Positions 16,557 through 26,615 of a stretch of 35,869 bases of DNA are shown one piece after another (within the stretch, counting starts at the first letter, position 1; the number at the start of each line of letters is the position of its first letter). The position numbers and the translations under genes are program-made. Source of the DNA: Actinobacteria bacterium Ga0077560 (lineage in GTDB: Bacteria > Actinomycetota > Thermoleophilia > Miltoncostaeales > Miltoncostaeaceae). Location: positions 1 through 35,869 of the forward strand of contig LNFL01000182.1 of NCBI GenBank assembly GCA_001464275.1, read 5' to 3'. Below the pieces are notes generated by a model. It did no database searches, was not told the origin of the DNA, and saw nothing but the letters and a program-made list of their open reading frames with translations.

Positions 16557-17623
16557 GCGTGAGCTCCCTCCCGATCACGGCCGAGCCCGCGGGACCACCC
16601 GCGGGCCGGCCGATGTCGATCTGGATCGACCTCACCAACTCCCCGCACGTGGTGATCTTCCGGCCGCTGATCGAGCGGATGCGCGCCCGCGGCCACTCGG
16701 TGACCGTCACGGCCCGCGACTTCGCCCAGACGCTGGGGCTGCTGGATCGCTACGGCATCGACCACCGCGTGTTCGGCGCGCACGGCGGCGCCGGGCGGCT
16801 CGGCAAGGCCCGGGCCATGGGCTCCCGCAGCGCGCAGCTGGTCCGGTTCGCCCGCCGGGGCGGATTCGACCTGGCCGTCGCGCACGGCAGCACCGACCAG
16901 CCGCTCGCGGCGCGGGCGGCCCGCATCCCGCAGGTCACCATGTTCGATTACGAGTTCGCCGCGGCCATGCACCACTGGAACGGGCGTCTCGCCACCCGCG
17001 TGCTGGTGCCCGGCGCCATCCCCGAGCAGGCGCTGTGGCGCTACGGGATCCGGTCCCCCAAGCTGGTTCGGTACCCGGGCCTCAAGGAGGAGTACTACCT
17101 CGCGGACCACCGCACCGACGACGCCGTGCTCGCGGAGCTGGGGCTCGAACCGGGCCGCGTGACCGCCGTGCTGCGCCCGCCGCCCGAGGTGACGCTCTAC
17201 CACCGCGGCCTGTCATCCGACGTGTTCGCGGCGACGCTGGACCGGCTGCTGGAGGAGCCCGGGGTGCAGACCGTCGTGCTGCCGCGCACCGCCGCCCAGC
17301 GGGAGCAGCTGGCCGGACGGCCCGCGATCGTGCCGGACGCGCCCGTGGACGGTCCCAGCCTCATCGCCCTGGCCGACCTGGTGGTGAGCGCGGGCGGCAC
17401 CATGAACCGTGAGGCCGCCGCGCTGGGCGTGCCCGCCTACAGCCCCTTCGCCGGGCGCCTCGGCGCCGTGGACCGTGCCCTCATCGAGGACGGCCGGCTG
17501 CGCCGCCTGGAGCGCCCGGAGGACGTGGCGATCACCCCCCGCACCCGTGAGGCGCGGCCGCCGCTGCGCGACCCGGAGGCGCTCATCGACCTCATCCTCG
17601 CCGCCGCGGAGGTGCCCGCGTGA
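16553..17623 (+). CDS. DUF354 family protein (glycosyltransferase-like fold)
   Basis: A 356-aa cytosolic protein. After a variable N-terminus it shows the DUF354 pattern: IWIDLTNSPHVVIFRPLIER, VTARDFAQTLGLLDRYGI, the FDYEFAAAMHHWN region, and SAGGTMNREAAALGVPAYS near the C-terminus. DUF354 proteins have the two-domain fold of GT-B enzymes and UDP-GlcNAc 2-epimerase and usually lie in surface polysaccharide clusters; their reaction is not established. GTG start at 16553 overlaps the DegT stop (GTGA); an ATG at 16613 is an alternative. It also overlaps the next gene by four bases. Confidence 0.88.
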   Translation: MSVSSLPITAEPAGPPAGRPMSIWIDLTNSPHVVIFRPLIERMRARGHSVTVTARDFAQTLGLLDRYGIDHRVFGAHGGAGRLGKARAMGSRSAQLVRFARRGGFDLAVAHGSTDQPLAARAARIPQVTMFDYEFAAAMHHWNGRLATRVLVPGAIPEQALWRYGIRSPKLVRYPGLKEEYYLADHRTDDAVLAELGLEPGRVTAVLRPPPEVTLYHRGLSSDVFAATLDRLLEEPGVQTVVLPRTAAQREQLAGRPAIVPDAPVDGPSLIALADLVVSAGGTMNREAAALGVPAYSPFAGRLGAVDRALIEDGRLRRLERPEDVAITPRTREARPPLRDPEALIDLILAAAEVPA

Positions 17624-19554
17624 GCCCGTCCGAACGCGCCACCGTCACCATGTGGACGGCCCGTGCCATGGCGCACCGGCTCGGGCAGGCCGCGGTCGAC
17701 CTGGGCCTGGTCGCGCTGGCCTACTGGCTGGCCTTCCAGCTGCGGTTCGACTGGGAGGTCACCCGCAAGTTCGACCGGGTGATGGACGAGACGATCCTGG
17801 TCGTCATCTGCCTGAAGATCCTGGTCTTCGTGGGCTTCCGCTTCTACACCAAGTGGTGGCGGTTCACCTCGCTGCGGGACCTGCAGGCCATCGTGATGGC
17901 CTCGGCCCTCGGCAGCCTGGCCGTGACCGCGCTGCTCACCCTGTGGCGCCCCGACGGGGTGGCACCGGTGCCGCGCGGCGTGCTGGTCGCCGATCTGCTG
18001 CTCACCATCGTGCTGGTGGGTGGCGCGCGCTTCCTGGTGCGCAGCGTCATCGAGCGACCCGGTCGCGGCGCGCTGGTGGCCAGCGGCAAGCGGGCCCTCA
18101 TCGTGGGCGCCGGCGACGCCGGGAACATCCTCATCCGCGAGATGCGGCGCAACCGCTCCCTCGGCTACAGCCCCGTGGGGCTCATCGACGACGACCCGCG
18201 CAAGCGCGGCATGCGCGTGATGGGCGTCAAGACGCGCGGCACGTGCGCCGACCTGCCCCGCATCCTGCGCGAGCACCAGGTGGACGAGGTGATCATCGCG
18301 ATGCCCTCCGCGCCCGGCGGCGTGCGCCGCGACATCGCCGAGGCCTGCCGCCGCGCCGGCGTGCGCTGCACCACCCTGCCGAGCCTGCCGGAGCTCATCA
18401 CCGGCGACGTCACCGTCCGGCGACTGCGCGAGGTGCGCGTGGAGGACGTGCTGGGCCGCGCGCCCGTGGAGATCGACCTGGCGAAGGTCGCCCGCTACCT
18501 CAACGGCCGCACGGTGATGGTGACCGGCGCCGGCGGGTCGATCGGCAGCGAGCTGTGCCGGCAGGTCGCGGCCCTCGGGGCCCGGCGCCTGGTGATGGTG
18601 GACCACGCCGAGAACAACCTGTTCGAGATCGACATGGAGCTGCGCGAGCGCGGCTGGTCGGGGCTCGTGCCGGTCATCGCCGACTGCAAGGACGAGGCGT
18701 CGATGACCAAGGTCTTCCAGGACCACCGGCCCCAGATCGTCTTCCATGCGGCGGCGTACAAGCACGTGCCGATGATGGAGCTCAACCCGCTCCAGGCCGT
18801 CGCCAACAACGCGCTGGCCACCGAGCTCATGGCGGATCTGTCGGAGCGGCACGGCGTGGAGCGCTTCTGCCTCATCTCGACCGACAAGGCCGTGGAGCCC
18901 AAGACGGTCATGGGGGCCACCAAGGCGCTCGGCGAGCGGATCATCGAGGCCCGGGCGGCCTCGTCGGGCACCCGGTTCGCGGCCGTGCGGTTCGGCAACG
19001 TGCTCGGGAGCTCCGGTTCGGTGCTGCCCATCTTCCGGCGCCAGATCGCCGCGGGCGGCCCGGTGACGGTCACCCACGCGGAGATGACCCGCTTCTTCAT
19101 GACCATCCCCGAGGCGGTGCAGCTGGTGATCGAGGCCACCGGCATCGCCGAGGGCGGCGACATCTTCGTGCTCGACATGGGTGAGCCGGTCCGCATCCTG
19201 GACCTGGCGCACCGCATGATCGAGCTGTCCGGCCGCGAGCCGGGCCGCGACATCCAGGTGGAGATCGTCGGGATCCGTCCTGGCGAAAAGCTCCACGAAG
19301 AACTGTGGAACGTGGACGAAGAGGTGCGCTCGACCCGCTATGGCAAGGTCATGCGGGCCACACGATCGCCGCTCTCGCCTGACACGCTCAGGGCGGGACT
19401 CAACGAACTTCGCCAGCGGGTGGAGAGCCGTCAGGAGGACGGACTCGGCGCGCTGATCGCGACCACACTCGGCATCGGCAGGGACGGCCTCGTCGACGAC
19501 GAAAGCCAGAGCCACAGCCTGAGGCAACCGGGACCTGAAGGGGACAACAGATGA
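17620..19554 (+). CDS. CapD/FlaA1/WbpM-type nucleotide-sugar dehydratase, membrane-bound
   Basis: A 644-aa membrane enzyme of the long CapD class, which dehydrates UDP-GlcNAc-type sugars at C4/C6. Four membrane helices fill about 20-140. A first Rossmann region has GAGDAGNILI near 163, and the catalytic SDR domain has GAGGSIGSELCRQ near 302. The catalytic region around 420-435 (STDKAVEPKTVMGATK) has Met in place of the usual Tyr, as is normal for this subfamily. FFMTIPEAVQLVIEA and GIRPGEKLHEELW are also classic. GTG start at 17620 overlaps the DUF354 stop. Its keto-sugar product would be the natural substrate of the DegT enzyme two genes upstream. Confidence 0.95.
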   Translation: MSPSERATVTMWTARAMAHRLGQAAVDLGLVALAYWLAFQLRFDWEVTRKFDRVMDETILVVICLKILVFVGFRFYTKWWRFTSLRDLQAIVMASALGSLAVTALLTLWRPDGVAPVPRGVLVADLLLTIVLVGGARFLVRSVIERPGRGALVASGKRALIVGAGDAGNILIREMRRNRSLGYSPVGLIDDDPRKRGMRVMGVKTRGTCADLPRILREHQVDEVIIAMPSAPGGVRRDIAEACRRAGVRCTTLPSLPELITGDVTVRRLREVRVEDVLGRAPVEIDLAKVARYLNGRTVMVTGAGGSIGSELCRQVAALGARRLVMVDHAENNLFEIDMELRERGWSGLVPVIADCKDEASMTKVFQDHRPQIVFHAAAYKHVPMMELNPLQAVANNALATELMADLSERHGVERFCLISTDKAVEPKTVMGATKALGERIIEARAASSGTRFAAVRFGNVLGSSGSVLPIFRRQIAAGGPVTVTHAEMTRFFMTIPEAVQLVIEATGIAEGGDIFVLDMGEPVRILDLAHRMIELSGREPGRDIQVEIVGIRPGEKLHEELWNVDEEVRSTRYGKVMRATRSPLSPDTLRAGLNELRQRVESRQEDGLGALIATTLGIGRDGLVDDESQSHSLRQPGPEGDNR

Positions 19555-19775
19555 GCACGCTGATCGAGGCGCCGCGCACGACGGGACTCCCGCGGGGAGC
19601 CAGGGGCATCCGCGAGGGTGGCCTGCTCGCCGGGGTGCACCGCCCGTGCCCGGACCACCACGCGCCGAACTGCCCCTGCGTCGCCACCGCCCCCGACGGC
19701 CACATGGTCTTCCACTGCGAGGCCGGCGACCACCACTTCACGGCGCACTCCCCCGCGGTCTCGCGGGGCTGCTGA
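19551..19775 (+). CDS. Small Cys/His-rich protein, 74 aa
   Basis: ATG at 19551 overlaps the CapD stop (ATGA) and is preceded by AAGGGG at 19538-19543, so it is well placed for translation. The protein is unusual: Cys at 33, 41, 43, 56 and 74 and His at 30, 36, 37, 51, 55, 61, 62 and 66, concentrated in HRPCPDHHAPNCPC and HMVFHCEAGDHHFTAH. This looks like a metal site, perhaps zinc, but matches no finger I recognise. It has no membrane segment. It sits between the glycan genes and the PAS/GGDEF-like gene. Confidence 0.72.
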   Translation: MSTLIEAPRTTGLPRGARGIREGGLLAGVHRPCPDHHAPNCPCVATAPDGHMVFHCEAGDHHFTAHSPAVSRGC

Positions 19776-19800
19776 CCGGTTCGCGGCTGCTTCGACGCCG

Positions 19801-21288
19801 GTGGCCGCCGCGGAGTTCCTGACCAGCCTTCAGGCCGCCGTCGCCGTGCTCGGCGGCGCCGGTGAGGCCGTTGTGGTCACCGGCGCCGAGGACCTGACGG
19901 TCCTGGCGCTGAACGCCGCTGCAGCCGAGCTGCTGGGCGACACGAAGGCGGAGGGACGGACCCTCGACTGGCTGTTCCCCGAGATGGCCGCGGGGGAGCT
20001 CCGGGCCAGCGTGGACGCGCTGCTGCGGCACGGCGGCCGTTCCATGGGGCTCACCACGCGTCCGCGGTGGGAGCCGGCAGGGGGAATGAGCGTGCAGGTG
20101 CGGCTGGACCTGGTGGTCCGGGACGGCGTGCCCCTCGCCGTCGCGTTCATCCGGGACTCACCGGAGGAGCGGGCGCTGCGGCCGAGCCTGGCCGCGCCGT
20201 CGCCCCTGGACGACCTGCCGGATCGCACCGCCCTGGTCGCCGAGCTGGACGCCGAGGTCCGCCGCGCCTTCCGCCACGGCCGCAGCCTGGCGATCGTCAA
20301 CGTCCGGCTCCGTGCGTCCACCCGGCCCCAGCGCGACCAGCAATCGGTGGTGCACGACGCGGCGCGCCGCCTGCGCGAGTCCGTGCGGGCGGAGGAGACG
20401 CTGGGCCGCAGCGGACCCGATTCGTTCGTGTGGATCCTCCACGAGGCCGATGCCCGCGGTGCGCGGGCCGCGGCCGAGCGCGCCCGGCGGGCCGCGCTGG
20501 GCGACCGCAGCACGCCGGTGGCGGTGGCGGTGGGCGTCGCCGCGCTCACCCGCGGGGATTCCGCCGCCGACCTGCTGCGCCGCGCCGAGCTGGACACGAT
20601 CATCGACCCCGGACCCGGCCGGCGCGGGACGCGCGGCTCGTCCGGCCTGGCCGCCGAGGGGGAGCGCCTGCTGCGGGCGGCGCTCGACGGCGACGCCCGC
20701 GCGGTGGCCGACACGCTCCGGGCGTGTTTCGAGGAGCGCGGCCACGCCGCGGCCTACGACGAGGTGATCCAGCCGGCGCTGCGGCGCCTGTCCCGCACCA
20801 GCGGGCCGGAACCCGCGCGCCCGGCCGAGGAGCACCGGGCCCTGGCGTTGCTGGAGTGGGGCCTGGCGCGGCGCCCCCGGATCTACGCCCCGCCGGATTC
20901 CCCGGTGATCGCGGTGCTGCCGATGGGCGTCGACGCGCGGCGCGTGACCACCCAGGCGGCCGCGGACGCGGCGGCGATGGCCGGCTGGACGCCCGTGATC
21001 GTGGAGGTGCCGCCGGCGTCGGACGTGACCCGCCCCGTCGCGAACCTGGGGGCCCAGGCCGTGGCACTGGTCCTCGGTGACGACGCGGACCTGCTGGAGA
21101 CCGCCCACGTGGTGGAGGACCTGGCCGAGACGATCCCCGGTCTCATGATCGTCGCGATGGGCCCGCCCGGGGGCATCCTGCGGCGCTGGACGCCGCCGCC
21201 GCCCGCCCGTGCGCTGTCCACCGCGGGGGCGCTGGTGCAGGCGCTCGGCGGGCCGAGCCGCCGGGGCGCGCCGGCCGCGCGCGCCTGA
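19801..21288 (+). CDS. PAS - degenerate GGDEF - B12-binding-like signalling protein
   Basis: A 495-aa soluble protein, GTG start at 19801, 25 bases after the small Cys/His gene. Domains: PAS-like (about 10-120) and a GGDEF-like domain (about 138-270) with DDLPDRTALVAELDAE where active cyclases have the D-LTGLPNR entry. The signature position reads GRSGPDSF (202-209), so GGDEF is lost and it should not make c-di-GMP. Then comes a helical region (about 285-355) like the cap of B12-binding modules, with EVIQPALRRL and EEH, and a Rossmann-like domain (about 368-485) starting VIAVLPMGV with AAMAGWTPVIVEVP. The DXHXXG cobalamin motif is absent, so cobalamin binding is doubtful. Probably a regulatory sensor. 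Confidence 0.78.
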   Translation: MAAAEFLTSLQAAVAVLGGAGEAVVVTGAEDLTVLALNAAAAELLGDTKAEGRTLDWLFPEMAAGELRASVDALLRHGGRSMGLTTRPRWEPAGGMSVQVRLDLVVRDGVPLAVAFIRDSPEERALRPSLAAPSPLDDLPDRTALVAELDAEVRRAFRHGRSLAIVNVRLRASTRPQRDQQSVVHDAARRLRESVRAEETLGRSGPDSFVWILHEADARGARAAAERARRAALGDRSTPVAVAVGVAALTRGDSAADLLRRAELDTIIDPGPGRRGTRGSSGLAAEGERLLRAALDGDARAVADTLRACFEERGHAAAYDEVIQPALRRLSRTSGPEPARPAEEHRALALLEWGLARRPRIYAPPDSPVIAVLPMGVDARRVTTQAAADAAAMAGWTPVIVEVPPASDVTRPVANLGAQAVALVLGDDADLLETAHVVEDLAETIPGLMIVAMGPPGGILRRWTPPPPARALSTAGALVQALGGPSRRGAPAARA

Positions 21289-21307
21289 CGGGGGCGTCCG
21301 CCGGCGC

Positions 21308-21619
21308 TCACTCCCAGCCGGCGACCCAGGACTCGAGCGCGGTGACGACCTGGGCGAGGGCCAGGCCCTTGGAGGTGAGGCGGTACTCCACGGCGCCGTC
21401 CGGCCGGCGGAAGCGCTCCATCACGCCCGCGGCCTCGAGCTCCTTGAGCCGCTCGGTGAGGAGACGGGCCGACAGGCCGTCGACCCGCTCCTGGATGTGC
21501 GTGAACCGCGCCGGCCCGTCGAGGGTGACCCGGATCACCGCGGCGCTCCAGCGGCGGCCGACCAGCTCGGCCGCACGCTGGTAGCGCGCGCAGACGTACA
21601 TGTCACCGGGGTGCTCCAC
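21308..21619 (-). CDS. HxlR-family transcriptional regulator
   Basis: A 103-aa winged-HTH protein with the full HxlR pattern: YQRAAELVGRRWSAAVIRV, FTHIQERVDGLSARLLTERLKELEAAGVMERF, and YRLTSKGLALAQVV. A Cys just before the domain (CARYQRA) is a common HxlR feature and can sense redox or electrophiles in relatives. GTG start at 21619; an ATG six codons later is possible. It sits between the convergent signalling gene and lon, 13 bases downstream of the lon stop. The target is unknown. Confidence 0.9.
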   Translation of the reverse strand: MEHPGDMYVCARYQRAAELVGRRWSAAVIRVTLDGPARFTHIQERVDGLSARLLTERLKELEAAGVMERFRRPDGAVEYRLTSKGLALAQVVTALESWVAGWE

Positions 21620-21631
21620 GGCTGAAGCGTC

Positions 21632-23911
<2,280 letters not shown>

Positions 23912-23950
23912 GTGGGTACTCCCATTCGTGGGCACGGCTGGCTCGGAAAT

Positions 23951-23986
23951 AGCTAACCGGTGAATGAGAGGTTACGAAGAGTAACC
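23951..23986. promoter_or_regulatory. GGTTAC/GTAACC repeats upstream of lon
   Basis: GGTTAC (23970-23975) and GTAACC (23981-23986) are a perfect 6-bp dyad with a 5-base spacer. A CTAACC half-site lies at 23953-23958 and a further GGTTACGA at about 24014, reaching the luxR stop. This AT-richer stretch is the only space for a lon promoter, so the dyad is a candidate operator. It does not match the HAIR or CIRCE consensus. Confidence 0.45.
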
Positions 23987-24015
23987 GCCGACGTCAAATG
24001 GGACCGGTCGGGGGG

Positions 24016-25440
24016 TTACGACCGGCGTCGCTGATCGGCGAGCAGCAGCGGAAGGATGCGGGCCATGGTGGCGGCGCGCTCCCGGCGGCTGGAGTCGCTC
24101 ATGCCGAGCTTCACGTAGATCTTCGACACCCGGTTGTTCACGGTCCCGTCCACCAGGTGCAGCTCCGCCGCGATCTCCCGGTTGGAGCGGCGCTGGGCGA
24201 TGAGGATGGCGGTGGTGAGCTCCGCCTCGGTGAGGGCGGCGATCAGCGGTTCCCACGCGGGACCGTCGTGGGTCGCCGCGACCTCGGCCGAGACGGGGGC
24301 GAGACGTTGCGACGCCCAGGCGAGGGCGTCGTCGAGCAGGGTGGAATCTGGTGTCCGCGTGCGGTGGTCGACCACCCACAGCGGGGTGCCCTCCATGTCG
24401 CGCAGGACGGTGCGCCGCCCGCTGGGCGGCCCGTCCTCCCCGGTGGCGAGGGTGAGCCGCAGGCCGGGGTCCCGCAGCTCGGTGCGCAGGACCTCCTCGA
24501 CCGCCCCCGGGCTGGTGGCGGTGCTCATGCGCAGCGCCCGCCGGGCGTCCTCCTCCAGCTCGTTCCACCGGTACAGGGCGAACCCGTAGAGGACGGGCAG
24601 CAGCATGAACGTGATCTTGGTGAGCAGGGAGGCCGGCTTGGCCAGGTCCACGTCGTCGCCGGCGGCCATGAAGGCGGCGAAGCAGACCACGATCGCCCAG
24701 GTGCCGACCCGCACCGGAATGTGCGCGGAGCGATGAAGCGGGTCGCGGGTGCGGAAGCCCCGCTCGAAGTTCCGCACCACCAGCGCGCCGAGGGCGACCA
24801 GCGTGACGGCCTGCAGGATCTGCAGCGGCTGAACGATCTCCCCGTAGCCGGCGATGTAGTGGTTGCGGCCCACGCACTCCTCGCCGCAGCCGGGGTTCGG
24901 GTTGTCGGAGAACACCACCCAGACACTCGAGAGCGCGGCCCACGCGCAGACCGCCCAGACGAGTCGGCGCATGCCGCGAACGCGGTGGGGATCGACGAGC
25001 CCGGTCGCCGGGTCGACGGCGGCGGACGCCACACTGAGGCGGCCCGCGGGGAAGGTCATCAGGATGAGGAAGAACGCCGGCACGTCGATCATCGAGATCA
25101 CGTTGCCCACCGTGAACAGCCACCGGTTGCCGGCCTCGTCGATGCGGGCGATGAGCCACAGCGCCCCGCCGATCACCGCCCACGCCCCGATGGGGCTCTC
25201 GTAGCGGGTGCGGTGGTAGGCGCCCAGCACCGTCCACGCCGCCCCGCCGATGAACAGGATCGCCCCCCGCTCCGGGTTGTCGTTCTGCATCGCCACCGCG
25301 AGGCCCATCAGGCAGATGAGCGTCGCCACGATCCCGGAGACGCGCGGGCTCCAGCGCGTCCAGAAGACCCGGTCCCTGATCCTTCGGAGCCGGCGGCGCA
25401 GGGGCGGGCCGCCGCTCGATTGCGGGATGGTTGCGTCCAC
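24016..25440 (-). CDS. Membrane-anchored LuxR-type regulator
   Basis: About 474 aa. The N-terminal two thirds is membrane: hydrophobic segments include SGIVATLICLMGLAVAM, GAWAVIGGALWLIARI, MIDVPAFFLILMTF, LVWAVCAWAALSSVWVVF, LQAVTLVALGALVV and TWAIVVCFAAFMAAG, about eight in all. A linker follows, then a C-terminal LuxR HTH with LTEAELTTAILIAQRRSNREI and VDGTVNNRVSKIYVKLGM. A loop with two Cys (NPGCGEEC) may face outside. This is a one-component sensor whose DNA-binding domain stays at the membrane. Start uncertain: GTG 25440, or ATG 25524 with an Arg/Cys-rich extension. It is divergent from the HAD gene and ends 105 bases before the lon start. Confidence 0.85.
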   Translation of the reverse strand: MDATIPQSSGGPPLRRRLRRIRDRVFWTRWSPRVSGIVATLICLMGLAVAMQNDNPERGAILFIGGAAWTVLGAYHRTRYESPIGAWAVIGGALWLIARIDEAGNRWLFTVGNVISMIDVPAFFLILMTFPAGRLSVASAAVDPATGLVDPHRVRGMRRLVWAVCAWAALSSVWVVFSDNPNPGCGEECVGRNHYIAGYGEIVQPLQILQAVTLVALGALVVRNFERGFRTRDPLHRSAHIPVRVGTWAIVVCFAAFMAAGDDVDLAKPASLLTKITFMLLPVLYGFALYRWNELEEDARRALRMSTATSPGAVEEVLRTELRDPGLRLTLATGEDGPPSGRRTVLRDMEGTPLWVVDHRTRTPDSTLLDDALAWASQRLAPVSAEVAATHDGPAWEPLIAALTEAELTTAILIAQRRSNREIAAELHLVDGTVNNRVSKIYVKLGMSDSSRRERAATMARILPLLLADQRRRS

Positions 25441-25590
25441 GGCGCGGTCCGTCGGTCGGGGGACGGCAGGGCGGCATTCTGCCCGCGACCGAAATACTGT
25501 GCAAGCGCGCGCGGTGCATCCCATTTCCGATGGTGCGCGCGCCGTTCGCCGCCTGCCGCCTGCCGCCCCAGCTGGCATGCTCCCCGCCCG

Positions 25591-26238
25591 ATGCCGGACG
25601 CCGTGATCTTCGACATGGACGGCGTGCTCCTCGACACGGAGCGCGTGTGGGACGTGGTGCGCGAGGACCTCACCCGGGAGACCGGCGGGGTGTGGCACGC
25701 CGAGGCCCAGCGGGACATGATGGGGATGAGCTCCCAGGAGTGGCCCGTCTACATGACCGAGCGCCTCGGAGTCCCGATGTCGCCCCCGGCGATCCTGGAG
25801 ACCGTGAGCCGGGAGCTCATCACCCGCTACCGGCACGAGCTGCCGCTGCTGCCCGGCGCCGACACGGCGGTGCGGCGCCTGGCCGACCGCTGGCCCCTGG
25901 GACTCGCGTCGTCGTCACCGCTGTCGGTGATCACCGCCGCACTCGAGCTCGCCGGCATCGACGGATGCTTCCGGGCCGTGGTGTCCTCCGAGGAGGTCGG
26001 CCTGGGCAAGCCCGCGCCGGACGTCTACCTGGAGGCGGCGTCGCGCATCGGCGTGTCGGCGGAGCGGTGCTGGGCCGTCGAGGACTCCACCAACGGCATC
26101 CGCTCGGCGCTCGCCGCCGGCATGCGCGTCGTGGTCGTGCCGAACCCCGACTACCCGCCCCACCCGGACGCGGTGGGGGAGGCGCACCTCATCGTGACGG
26201 CCGTGGCGGGCCTCAGCCCGGACCTGCTGGAGGAGTGA
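25591..26238 (+). CDS. HAD-family phosphatase, beta-phosphoglucomutase-like
   Basis: A 215-aa cytosolic HAD hydrolase. Motif I FDMDGVLLDTE has nucleophile D8 and acid D10. Motif II is LASSSPLS, the motif III lysine is in LGKPAPDVYLEAA, and motif IV is VEDSTNGI. A helical cap lies between motifs I and II, as in phosphoglycolate phosphatase and beta-phosphoglucomutase. The substrate cannot be read from sequence; a sugar phosphate is likely. ATG at 25591 has no clear ribosome site, and CATGCT lies nine bases upstream, so it may be leaderless. Confidence 0.9.
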   Translation: MPDAVIFDMDGVLLDTERVWDVVREDLTRETGGVWHAEAQRDMMGMSSQEWPVYMTERLGVPMSPPAILETVSRELITRYRHELPLLPGADTAVRRLADRWPLGLASSSPLSVITAALELAGIDGCFRAVVSSEEVGLGKPAPDVYLEAASRIGVSAERCWAVEDSTNGIRSALAAGMRVVVVPNPDYPPHPDAVGEAHLIVTAVAGLSPDLLEE

Positions 26239-26247
26239 GGGGCCCCT

Positions 26248-26267
26248 GCGCGCCGGGTCAGGCGCGC
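26248..26267. terminator. Hairpin between convergent HAD and zinc-ribbon genes
   Basis: GCGCGCC (26248-26254) and GGCGCGC (26261-26267) pair perfectly around a six-base loop. It begins ten bases after the HAD stop and overlaps the stop of the opposing gene, so it probably terminates from the left and may do so from the right. Confidence 0.55.
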
Positions 26268-26536
26268 GAGTACATGCGCCCGCCGCCGCGCCGCGGGGCG
26301 CGGGGCTCGACGGGGACCTCCACGACGACCCGCTCGCGGCGCTCCGCCTCGATCTCGTCCAGGTACACCAGGAACGCCTCGGTGAGTCGCCCGCGGCACC
26401 CCACGCACAGGTGGTCGCCCAGCGGCGCCTCGAGCATCCGGCAGAGCTCGCAGCGGCCGGCCTTGCGCGGCGGGTCGCCGTACCGGCGCAGGCCGCCGCC
26501 GGAGTGGACGAGCTCGGATGCGGTTGCGGCGTTCAC
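26258..26536 (-). CDS. Small zinc-ribbon-like protein, 92 aa
   Basis: GTG at 26536 is my choice; longer in-frame starts run to 26638 and would enter the divergent LysR gene. Two CXXC pairs, C29/C32 (CELC) and C44/C47 (CVGC), spaced by 11 residues, suggest one zinc site. A helix with EAFLVYLDEIEAERRERVVV and a basic Arg/Gly tail follow. No family is recognised. It may bind nucleic acid or be a protein adaptor. The start is unsure as no ribosome site is obvious. Confidence 0.6.
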   Translation of the reverse strand: MNAATASELVHSGGGLRRYGDPPRKAGRCELCRMLEAPLGDHLCVGCRGRLTEAFLVYLDEIEAERRERVVVEVPVEPRAPRRGGGRMYSRA

Positions 26537-26615
26537 GTCATGAGGAGGTATCGACACGGGTCGCCGATCGCACAACCCCTCACCCGCGACGGAGGTGTGC
26601 GAACATCGCCCCCCA

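Noticed and set aside
17437..19527. 696-codon minus-strand frame antisense to the CapD gene
   Set aside because: A shadow of third-position GC bias; CapD motifs on the other strand are unambiguous.
19801..21288. Active diguanylate cyclase
   Set aside because: The GGDEF position reads GPDSF, so the catalytic and metal-binding acidic residues are not in place.
23998..25590. Plus-strand open frame leading into the HAD gene
   Set aside because: It is antisense to the LuxR gene; the HAD protein clearly begins at 25591 with its motif I.
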